DNA from: Enoplolaimus lenunculus
Taxonomy: Eukaryota; Nematoda; Enoplea; Enoplida; Thoracostomopsidae
DNA: 64,000 nt
Assembly: GCA_030248215.1 (NCBI GenBank)
Contig: JASANG010002204.1
Coordinates: forward strand, 42,522-106,521
Direction: 5' to 3'
Below, piece after piece: positions 47,801-59,800 of the stretch. The translations under genes were made by a program, and so were the position numbers. Under the pieces are notes generated by a model. The model was not told where the DNA came from, did no database searches, and was given only the letters and a program-made list of their open reading frames with translations. The stretch's first letter is position 1. Every line of letters starts with the position of its first letter.

Positions 47801-50800
47801 ATGGCTAATCGACGAGAGGTTCGCCAGTCTTACTCTTCGGTATGTTTCTTTAATTCATTTTTGTATTATATGGGACTGTAAATGCTAATCAAAGCCGGAT
47901 GATCGGGCTCATTTTAGTTTAAGCAAAAGAATCCTGGTTTTAACAACGTTTAACATACAGTCATGCGGTCAAGAAACTGCTACACGAGAGTTGAGAATCT
48001 TTTGCACCTTGCGAGAAAACGTTTAGAAATTGACTTTCCTTATATATAATTTTGAAGAGGTATATTTAATTGCGGTGCTAAGTGGTCATTTTTGGTTGTA
48101 TAAAAATTCCGTTTCAACTAAAAATTGGTGGAAAATTAATGTTGACGGTTAAATTACTTCTTAGACACCCAGCGAATTTAATAAAACCCACCAGAAAATT
48201 TTATTGAATACTGAAACTTAAATCAAACTCAAACTCAGACAAATATACGTAATATTTTTGGTACCTTGCTGTGTTCCGCCCTGGGAGGCTCTTTTCATCA
48301 CCACTTTGCTATAGAGATTAACGTTAGATTACAAGGGACTCTCATGTCTTGGAGATTTTGTGCTGCTGACATTATGTTTAATAATTGTCAGTTTGCTGGT
48401 ACGTGGTTTGTAAATAGTGGCTTAGCGCATAATATACTCTATGTGGAAAAGGGGTTTATTTAAAAACATTCTTTTCGAAATTAGGAGTAGTCATAAATAT
48501 AGACATATACTAATTAAAAAAACCATTCCAATTGCTAAACTACCAACAGCTTACATAGGCCATTATTTCCCTTTGCTCAGCAGTTATGATTCGTTCCAGA
48601 GCCTACATTCTATATTGTTATGTAATACTGTTTTGGGAGTGACACTGCGGATGCATGGAGACAAAATAAACATGCTAATGCTGCACATTAGTGGTTAAAA
48701 CACTTAGTAAAAACACGAAGAATCAAGATTCATGATTGTATTGTTGATGGCTAAGTGGTAGCGTGCTGGACTGAGCATCTGTCCGCCACGTGTCTTTAGA
48801 TCGAGACCTCGTAAGAACACCTCTCGTTCGTATCTGCAAGAGGTAAGAACTTCGTGGTACCCTGGCCTAACCAACTCGTATGACATTAGGGAACTTCAAA
48901 ACATGCTTTCTGCTACGTATGCCTTGCAAATAAGCCAGACCTGGAAAATATTTTAAAGTTGTTAAACGATAAAAACCTCACTTATGTAGTGATATAATTG
49001 TGTTTTCGGGGAACTCGAAAATTTATTTTCTGTTATGCCGTTAAAACAAGTGAGCAGTTTTTAAATTGTATTATGACTATATATGTTGCAACTTTTTAAT
49101 TTTAGATCTTACGTACACAAAACGGGGATGACGATGGAGTGAGTTTTCTGCAAGTTGTTCTTGTCAGTTTTTTAACGATTTCATTAAGATATATGCATAA
49201 TACGTACGGCGTGACAGCGATGAATAGGCAATACTGCATTAAATAAAAAATTATAATTGGTAGTCATTGGAATTGGAGGTTTTGTGTTACGTACGTGTAC
49301 TTTTCCTTGATAATTGCAATAATTTACTATTTTCATTGGACTGAATAGTATTTGTCATACGTAACTCTTACAATACGTACGTATAATACTGTGTAGTATA
49401 CGTTTGTGGTATAAGAATGTTGCTGTTATAGGATACTACGCGCATTCGATTAAAGCGTCGCGTGAGTTTTGCAGAAACTACGACTGTTACGTAAGTTATG
49501 TTTAGAGTTGCATCCTGGTCCGGATATTCCGGTAATTCCGGGTATTTTCGCCGAAAAATTCCGGGTCCGGCTTTTCGCTTAAGAAATTCCGGGTCCGGGT
49601 TTTCACCACCAATCATTCCGGATCCGGGTCCGGGTATTACAAAAATACCCGGATAAAATGCCAGAGTAAAATTAGCATAGTGATTTTAACATGCCGCGCC
49701 TAAATTCTGAATTGTAACTGTATCGTATCTAAATTAAATAAGCTAAAGAATTTATCAGATAGCAGCACAACCAATGCTAACAGTGTCAAGTACATTAGAA
49801 ACAAAACACGCCCAACATGTCTCTTAAGACAACTTTCGTATGTCGTATGTAAAAACAAACTGCAGAAGGTGGATTCGATTCCACCCTGCCTTAGCGTATA
49901 TATATATGCAATGGTCCTGAAAGTATATAACGAGAATCGAGACGAAGCTGACATTCATATTGACGTTGAGACGAACAGCGCAGATGATCCGGAGCTCGTT
50001 TACGATAAGCAGCCTTTTGATGGCTTTAACGCCGCGGAAGTTGAAAATGTCGTTAGAGCGATTGAGGAAAACAATTACGATGTCAACGAAATTGTTTGAT
50101 AGCCAGGATGCCTCATAGGTCCAATCTCAGCGTGGGTTGTAATCGATTTGGACACAGAGGTTCTCACCAGACCAGAAATTTTAACTAGAGCTGTAGCAAG
50201 TTCTGTTGGTTATACGGTACATTTAAAACTAAATTCCTTTATTCCGGTTTAACAAAAATTTTATGTTAGCCTGTTGAGTTCACAGTGAGTCCATGCGTCC
50301 GAGTTTTTTTCCGTCCCGTTGACAACATTGTGAGTCTAGACTCACTCGTGGACTCAAAAAACTTTGTTGGTCAACGATAAACTGTTGTTGAGGCAAGCTG
50401 TGTGGTGCAGGTATGTAGATCGTCCGCATGAAATTCGCAGATCGTGTGAGTTTAAAACCGTTCCATGCCCACCAGAGATGGGAGGGAGTATCGGTATTTG
50501 TCAGGTCTCGGCCTTGGATTTTTCAGTCTCGGTTGTTTGGAACCTTGACCAGAATTTGAGAATTCAGCAAAATGTATGGTTGTATTGTTGAAGTAAGTGA
50601 TTCCTGTACCGGATGAATAAAATTTCGCTGTGATGAGCAGATATTCTGAAAAATCAACAAACTAAGAAAAACACAAAAAACTACGAAAAAATCATTAGAA
50701 ATAATTTGAATTTTTCGGTGATGACCAAACATTGACTGACAGTTACACTTTTCATCACCGGTCTAGCGATCTCGGTAGTCAGCGGTCTCGGTTTTGACGA

Positions 50801-53800
50801 GATCACTATCCCTGGTGCACACTTTTCCTGTTGCATTTATGAGTAAAGGTCTGAATCTCCCGATTGTTGTTACGTAATCACTTCTAGTGCACGTACATGC
50901 AGGGTGCAACCGGAATTCTGGTTCCGGTTCCGGCAATTTTAAACCTTCCGGTTCTGGTAAATTTTTACCGGAATTAAAAATTCCGTTATTAGATTTTGGT
51001 TGGCGGAAATTAACATAAAAGTACAAGTTTGCAAACAATTTATTAAGGCTCCTCGCACCAAAGACATCAAATCGCTTGTAACCTTAATAGTCAGAGAAAC
51101 AATTTAAAAAGCTAATTTCGGCGTAACTAAAAGCTAATATGCTAATTATATAGTTAGTAGCTAAAAACTCAAAAAGTTTATCATAATGAGAGTCTCGTCA
51201 GCCGGATATAGGGGCAAACGTCCATCTTTCGACCTCCGAGTTCGAAGCATAAAGCGCTTCGTGAAACTAGGAAAGCCGTGCAGCATTTTGTTATAGTGTT
51301 AAACGAGATTTGTATTTTGTTTTAGTGTTTAATGTTTACCGGGATTTGGATGGAAGCACTACCAAAGCTAGCTTTTTAGACTATTTAGTGCTTTTCAGAC
51401 GTTTTCATGCAACACCTGACTCTGACAACGAATCAACTGAACGAGTTGATAAGTCTGCCGATTCTAAAGCTGGCGCTTCAAGTAAAGAAGTTGTTCAGTA
51501 CCAGGCCAGTGTTGAGAGAGTAACTGAAAGGTGAGGTCCATATATTTAGCGGAAGTTTTGTTCCGATAAGAATTACGTCCAAAATTTGCTTCTTGTTCGT
51601 GTTTCAGTTGAAAAACAATAAAAAACAATAAATCTACTTTTTTGATGGTACTTACGTATCAGTTTTATGTTTCGCAAAAATTTTATATTTCACACGGATG
51701 TTTTCGGAAAAAAACTGTGTTTGCAAACGGTCGAAATAACAATATGGTGCTTGTTTCTCTATACTGTTGAGTATTGGAGTAAGCCCCCCTGTGGAGACAG
51801 AGAAACCAATTTGTCCCTTACTGTATTGTACTGTTTATGCTGCTTATTGTTTTGCTATCGTGAGGTGTTCATTTACAATATATTTAACCTCAAATAACAT
51901 TGAGCGTAGAAACAGCAGCGATAACCTACTGGGTGCTGCTTGTGGCTAAGAGAATAGAAGCTTGTATTTTTTGTGTGGGGGAGGTCAACTGGAAAGGTTT
52001 AGAAAAGGTGAAATTAACAAAGTTTCTTCGTCAGGGTTATGATACGAATTTTTGTGTAAACTAATGCCATTATTTGTATCTATTATTCGGATCTACATAG
52101 CACTTCGTAAAACGTTCTGTTCGCTGTTATTCGATCATGTATGTATAATGTACAGAGTATATACTGACTGTGGTGTTCTTTAAGATACGGTATTTTGGTG
52201 GGTCTATTATAAGGGAAATGTGTAAATGTAATCAGTAACTTAATACATTACATACGTATACCTCTATCAGCCAAGTCTGTATTCAGAACGTCTTCCGTTG
52301 ATTGTGTTGCTAATTCGGTGTTCACAACGGCTAAAACTGAATTTGCTGCGAGCACCGTATGTCAAAGCGATGCCAGCTTCAAAACACAGGTGCCGGCTGA
52401 ATTTGAAACTCATTATTCTCAGCCTGTACCGCAAGCAAAAACGAACAAACAAGATTTGCATGATCAAAAAGAATCGGTGACTGACTGTGATGTTGGCACT
52501 CATGACGACCATGGTGATGTAAACGGTGCGTTAGATGATAATGACGAAGTGACAACTCAAAATACGCGGCGAAATTCGTTGCTGGCGTCGTAAGTTTTCT
52601 GTAGCTGTGCGTAGTTCAGCGTGTGCTATAAATGTTAGAAATAGAAGGAAAGTGCAAAGGTTTTCAACGGGGTGACCGGTTTCTAGCTTAATACCCGACG
52701 AAAAAGTAACATTCGTATCGGGTTCCGGTAAAAAATAATTTTCTGGCTTCGGTTTCGATATCCGATTTGTTTCATATCATTCAAACAGCGACAACTGCGA
52801 GACGGTATAAAACGGTGGCCAAGCTCCGGCCCGGTAAAATTCATAGACGCGGTTCAGCTTTAAAACATCGATTGATATTCGAACCGCAAGTAAAAAGGTT
52901 TTCGAAAATGGATTTAGTCTGTTCCAACGCATTCGAAAACACAAACATATGTTTCCGTTTCCGTACCTTGCTGGGTTCGGCTATTTCGAAGCTGAATCCG
53001 ACCCTGAATTTTCATTTTTTCCCGAATCAGATACGGAATCCGAGCGCTAAAATGTGTTTATTTTTCCAGCCCATTATACAACGTTCGTGGATTAATCAAG
53101 TTGTCTAACGACAGTAGCGCTAATCCATTAACAGATTTCAACAACGATACTGCCAACATGAGTCGGAACTACACTTTTCCAACCGGAGCTGGTGGTGAGG
53201 ATATGAGCATTGACGAAGAGACCACTTCGATAACAGCAGCCTATTTGCGGTCGATGAAGTCGCACCCTACCAACGGGTTTGCTGAGGTTAGCTTTGGATT
53301 TATGTAGATGGACGAAAAGGGGGCAGACTGGCACGCAACTCACGGTTTCGTTGATTCCGAATCAACGTTTTGCCCCAAGTTCAATCTTTGAAGAAGCCGT
53401 AATATTTATACTGGAACCGATAAATATGTCGTGTGAACGTTTAAGATGTTTCCTTTTTGTTTTTACTTTCTAGATACCAGAAACTGTTCCTACCGAGCAG
53501 TGTGCTTTGTCGAATTACAATTCTGGCGTTGAAAAATTTACAACTAACGAAATTGAACATGTGCCCATTTCTGAAGTCGCAAGTGGTTTCCGATCAAAGC
53601 CAGCTATTGATGTTGAACCCGACTTTTCGTTTAGTCGAACTAAAATGAAATTTTCGACGTCAAGTTTACATACAACCAACGCTTCGAAAACAAGCCTGCA
53701 AAACAATCTATCCGACGGTTTTCTGTCTAAGAATGTATCTCAGAATGGAAAAGCTTTTGAACACACTGAACCAGCATCGAAGGTATGCCACAATGATGTT

Positions 53801-56800
53801 GCCCAGATTACTTGCCAAACAGTAACAGCGAATTCTTCCGAACAAACAACCGATGTCGTACGTAGCGATGAATTTATTCATACTGAACCGATAAGAGACG
53901 AGTGTGCAGGAACAATAGGCTTGAGGTGTTCATCTGGAATAGGAAATGCTACCAATGTTAGTGCAGCTGCGATGAGCATCTGTAGCAATAACTCGGCGTC
54001 CGCGCAAGGGTTATATTTAGATGGCGACAAACCCTGGGATATTGGAGGTTAGTGACTTGTTTTGATGCGTTAAATGGAGAGAAGCCAATAAAATGTTTAT
54101 TTTGCATTGTCAAACAAAGTTTTTCTTCTTTTTGAGCATATTTAGTAGTGAACTAGTTTTTCAACGGTTTTAATTTTGACCTTGGAATAATTGGCATCTT
54201 TGCGTTTCAAGGGTTTAAGCAATGGTGGTTTGCATGGTTCTACCGGAATCCCTCCAAAAATTCAATTCCTGTTCCTGTATTCAAAGACGCAGGAACCGGA
54301 ATTTTTACTGTTTTGTGACAAATGATTCATAATCATTTAAATATTGGAATCTTTCTCTTTGAAAATTTATTATTCATTAAAGCCATTTTTCGGCTAGTTT
54401 TCTAGGTTGACTAGTTGGGTATCTGGTCTTACTTTTTGACCGAGACCGCAAATCCCTGATGTGCATTGTTGGACTTGTTTAACAAGCGGTATTATATCTG
54501 CTTACAACCGGATACTGATGTCGGTTTTACCGGATACTAAACCGAAAGCGTGTGACGACTGTACGGATAATTTGTATTGACAAATATATATTGATTTAGT
54601 GTGTCTGTAGGCTGGCAACACTTTTAACAAACGTCGCATGAAGAAACTGGCGATGGATTTTGGTTCTGTAACAGCTAAACTACAACCAGTTATTGATAAG
54701 TAACTCATCGAATGCAATTTAATAGATAAATAACACATATTTTTATGCACGTATGACAACAAGTAGGATACAAATTAAAATTTCAAAATTCCGATTCCGA
54801 TTGATTGTGCAATCGGAATCGGATTCGGAACTCGTTTGGAATCGGAATTCTAATCAGAAGGTTGCACCCTGCTCTAAAATCACCTAAAATAAAATCGAAG
54901 GTAGATTTCGCTTCCGTGGATAATGAAAATCAAAAATCCATGGGCTTAAGTATACCTCCCTTCAGCTACGGCTATTTCACCAATAATATAGCAAAAAATA
55001 AAACGATTTTTTGGTGGCATGTATTTTTAACTTTCCGGTTCCGATAATTTTTTGAATTCCGGATCCAGTAAATTGTAATTCTAGTTGCGCCGTGGCATTG
55101 TTGCATGTGTTTTCAGCTGAAAAAGAAATGAGACCGGCATATGGCGTCAGCGACTATCTGTCCGCTTCACTGAGTGGCATTGATTCTGAATTAGCAACCG
55201 GTACATGCATACTTTTTTAACTTTTAAGTGCATTAATCTTCGGAAACTAAAAAATCAAGCGGTTTGTTCAAATGTTTGAACCGAAAAGTACTAATACGTG
55301 CAACATTTGTGTTTTAAGTTTACGACTGTCGATTAGCTTGTAAAATATACTTCTTTTCGCGGCAACAGTTCCAGTTACTTTTCATCCAAGATTTCTAAAT
55401 TTTATGAAATGCGTAGTGGTAAATATATAGGACATGAATAAGTGGAAAAGCGGAGATGGCTAAAACATGTTTGTATAATGTTCAGATCTAATTGACGAAA
55501 CTATAGATTTTACCGAGCAGTTTTTTGCGAAAACAAAATTTGGAGCTATGAAGCGAAGATCGGATACTAATGAAGATCAGTTCAATAAATCTGATAATCA
55601 ACTGTTAACATGCCCAAGCATTCCTAAAGGTGAGCCCGCCCGCATGTAGCTCAAATACTGTAAATACATGCCAAATTAACAAATTTGAAAAGCTATATTT
55701 TTAGTTGTAAACTTGCGTTTAGCGTTTCGCTCACGAGGGCTAGTTTACTATTATGTATTGTGCTCGCACTTGTATCACAGATTCTGAGTCCGCAGCACAC
55801 GTCATCGCGGAGTGATACAGACAGTAGTTGTTTCGCCGTTTATCGTTAGCTGTTGTGACCCTGTTTGCAAATGTGTTTTGCAATTTCCACAATATCATGC
55901 GTACACCAGGTGACTTTTGAGGGGTAGTGTGTAGTTCGCTGAAGCTTTTTTGGTTTCAGTGCGCCGCACACTACCCCCTCAAAAGTCACTCGGCGTACGA
56001 TTGAATCATTTAAAATCTAACTTCATTTATGTCTCTGCACCTTATGCAGTATTTGGTAGTTTCACACTGAAGTAACGTTTATATATTAAAATCACCGCTG
56101 TATATTGTTTGCGACTTACTTTAGACAATTATACGTATGTATGCTACCTATTATAAATTACATTGCTCAATTTGCTGCTTTGATCAAGGCCGACCCAAAA
56201 TTTTCAATTTGTGAACTTGGCTTCGCACAATGTTGAGAGCCAAAATCCGAAATCTTTCAGACCAGTCAAAATATAAATTAAAATGAATAAGGTTTGGCAA
56301 CATTTTTTCAAAGTTTTTAACGAAATTCTTTGTTTCTGATATATTGTCTGCAGGGTACAACCGGATATCTGGCTCCGGCAAAAAATCGACACCTGGCTCC
56401 GGTATTTTAGTTGCCGGATATTATTTTTTAAAAAACTTCAAAAAATTTATACCATCATTTATATTTATGCCAACTACCATAGGACTGACTGACTTACTTT
56501 CACATTTTTTCTGTCACACATGTAATGAATATTTTTGAATGTGATGGGTAACAATAACGCTGAAAAATCAGCAGCACATTTCTATTATTCCTAAGACTGA
56601 GCCTAAATTGAGCGTAAAAATGGTCTATAAATAAGTAACCAAAGTAATAGGTTGCTTCCGAGCCAGGGATGGGCGGAGACCGGAAATAAAATCTCGGTCT
56701 CGGTCAACTTTTGGTCATTACCGAAAAACATAAAAATTTCAAAAGAAATTTTTTAAAAGTCGGTTCCAAACCACTGAGACTCAAGAAATTGAGGCTTGCC

Positions 56801-59800
56801 AAATATACACCGAGACTTGCTGAGACTGACGCCCTGACTGCCATCCCTTGGATTCCCTTAAAGGGAACATGAGCCAAGTGAATATTGCAGCTGAATGCAA
56901 TGCTACATAAACAGAATTGTATAATAGGGTCGTTGTTAAAGTGTTAACAATGCATCGGCGTGAGATGTTAAACTCTGTGTTAAACTCTGTCACGTTACTG
57001 GCTTCTCCACAGCGGGGGGCCCAGCACTTTTCGAAATTTTCATTCCCCCCCCCCCCGGCGAAAATTTTGCCGCCCCCAGGAAAGGCCCCCCGGCGCATTT
57101 TCGGCCGCCCCCCAGCAAATTTTTTGCTGGGGGGCCCCAGGACTTTTCTAGGTCAAAAATTTTCAATGTTAAAACATAAAGACCTGGACTTCTTTTGAGG
57201 CGGACATTCGGCAAAATATGATTTTGTATTACGCTGAGTACTCATAATTTTTAATAGCGTTACAAATACCCGTAGTAACTAATACAATTCAATAATGAAC
57301 TGAAAAGCACAATTATATAAAGACCGTTTCAGGGCATACAGCATTCGAAAGTACCCTGCAGCAGCAAGTTCAACCCGCCTGAGCCTTATGATAAATTGAA
57401 GCTGTGACTAATATACAAAATATATATTAATCACAGTTTCAATTATAGAATATCTATATTTTATATAATTGTGCTTCTTTCAACTTCGGTTAAGTTGTCA
57501 GTATATACGTAATATTAGTTAAAATTATTGTTATTAGCGTTTGCGAGAAATTTTTGTCATGTTGACCGATGGGTAATCTTACGTTGAGTTGGAAACACGG
57601 TCTAGAATTAAAAAATGGTCCAAAAAGTCGGTTTGCAAAATTTTAAGCCTGCCCCCCAGGACCCCCCAGACCATCTGGGGGCCCCAGGAAAACTGCCCCC
57701 CCAGCAAAATCAGCTGCCCCCCAGGAAACTCCTGGGGGCCCCCAGGAAACGCCCTCCGGCGGAAATTTTCAAGCTGTGGAGAAGCCAGCGTTAAACACTT
57801 TGGGTACCTCAAGCCGCGGAAGGAAAACTTGCAAGCAACGTTCTGTGATCTAAATGCAGTCTAGTATTAAATTTAAATTCATTATCCGGCTCTGGCCGGA
57901 TGCTAGATTATCCGGCTCCCGCTCCGTCAGTTTTGGTCTTCGGTTGCACCCTATGGGTCAGTGCTTTTTATGTTTAGGAAATTCACCCACAGTTTCTGAA
58001 TTAAACCATGATTTTTCGGAAAAACCCAATATCACTCACGGAATGTCCATTGGTGTTATGGAAATTACCGAAGAAAATGTGCTGTATTCGACAACAAATA
58101 ATGGTTCTAGAATTGCGGCCGCAAATAAGGGCGGTGGGAATATTAATGACTTGGGCCCAAGCAAAGATGCTGTTAAACCAAGCAAGACAGTCGGTTCTGT
58201 TAATAAAACTGCTGTAATCGATACTACTGTGGACACAGCATATGAAAATCAAGACGGTAGTTGTTTGAAAAATTTAAATCCAATCAATTTAACGTCGAGC
58301 TACGTTAACGAATCTGCCGTTGGTAGGCGGGAAATTACAAAAACGCTCCTAATGGGATTTGATTTTCATACGATTTTACGACCTTTAAGTTCGTTGTTTG
58401 TGTCTCAATCGTGTCTGGAAAGTAGCGACCGGGGTGATCTAAGCGAGCATATAGATCCTAGTTTTGTCTGTGGTCATGGTGAATTGGAGGAAATGTCGGA
58501 AATTAAAACGGTGATTTTGAATAGCGCAGCGACGAACTTGGATGTCAGAATTGAACGAGCGATTCAGCAATTGAGTGAGGTACGCCATGCGCGTGGAGAC
58601 ACCACAACAAAGTTGCCTGATCGTGATAAACGTATGCCTGATGTATTAACCGTTTCTGTTCCTGTGCTGCCTGTGGAACCAAAAGCCGGAAATCTAAGCG
58701 GTACCAAAGGTGACTTGGTTGTAGCTTCGTCACAGCGTGAGACATTGATTGATGTTGGAGACAGTCTAGTGGAACAGTGTCGTGCTTTGGTTGAGCTCAA
58801 AATAGCTCAATTGATGTTAAATATTGCGCAGTGTCTGGTTCGAAGTATGAAGGTAAACTTTGAGCAAGAGACTAATTGGAACCTTTTTTCGCATGATTGC
58901 AACTTGCATATTTTGTTTTATTGGTCAAAATTAGTTTTTACTAGAAGGTTTATTGAAAACGGTAGTCGTATAACAACTATTACCACTAAGTGCTGATGTA
59001 GTAAAATCTATAAACTTAGTTTAAATGAGCACGAAATTATATAAGAGTTTGTTTGTTTGATAGAATGATGGCGTCGTCTGTCTGAGCTACACATATTGTG
59101 ATTAACACTGAACTGTTTTATGCAGAAATTTTCAAAATCTAGAGTTTTAAATAATGGCATATTTTCTGTAGCACCCTTGACAGAATTTCTGTTAATGGTA
59201 CAATATTTTTTTTGCTTTATTGACATTCTGTTAATCTTTAGGAGTTTTTGGATGAACGAAAACAGCGCCTATTGGACCACGCACAAGCACTTACTGACGT
59301 TTGGCACCGTAGACAAAAACGGCTTGAAAATCGTTAGTCTTTATACGTGCTTAACGCCGCATATCTTTTACTGGGTTTTGTGACCGAATATCTTAGGTTC
59401 GGTATTGTTAGTTGTATAGCGAAAATGGTAGGCTGACGTTATCGCTAATTTATATTTTATTCCGGGTGTTTTCGCCTAAAAATTCCGGGTCCGGGACGTA
59501 GGTTTCGCTTCAAGAAATTCCTAATTTATCTGTTAGTTGCACAATGATAACTGTGTGAAATACATTTGTGACATGACACTCCTCACATGTCTCTTAAGGC
59601 AAATGGGATAGAATTACGAACGCTAATTTAGGAATTTTAGGGATGCAGAGACATGACATGTCTTATTTTAAGTTATCAATTCGACGTTTTACTTAAGTTT
59701 AGTATCTTTGACATTTAGTAAATATTGCTATCAATTTCACTTGTTGTGGAATTATATTGGTGCGTCTGATCCGGAAATTTTGGCTTTGGAAAAATTTGTG

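Noticed and set aside
48745-48830. Intact tRNA gene
   Set aside because: A- and B-box-like words are present but no acceptor or anticodon stem can be paired.
56781-57214. Gly/Pro-rich proteins on both strands
   Set aside because: They follow from low-complexity C and G runs in the fold-back element.
57854-57977. N-terminal part of the 380-codon open frame in front of KNL1 exon 11
   Set aside because: It consists of MITE sequence and intron; the exon starts at 57978 after a proper acceptor that fits the phase of the preceding exon.
58853-58996. Extension of the same open frame past ATGAAG
   Set aside because: A donor (AAG|gtaaac) at 58853 is followed in phase by the exon at 59242; the extension diverges between the two copies while the exon does not.
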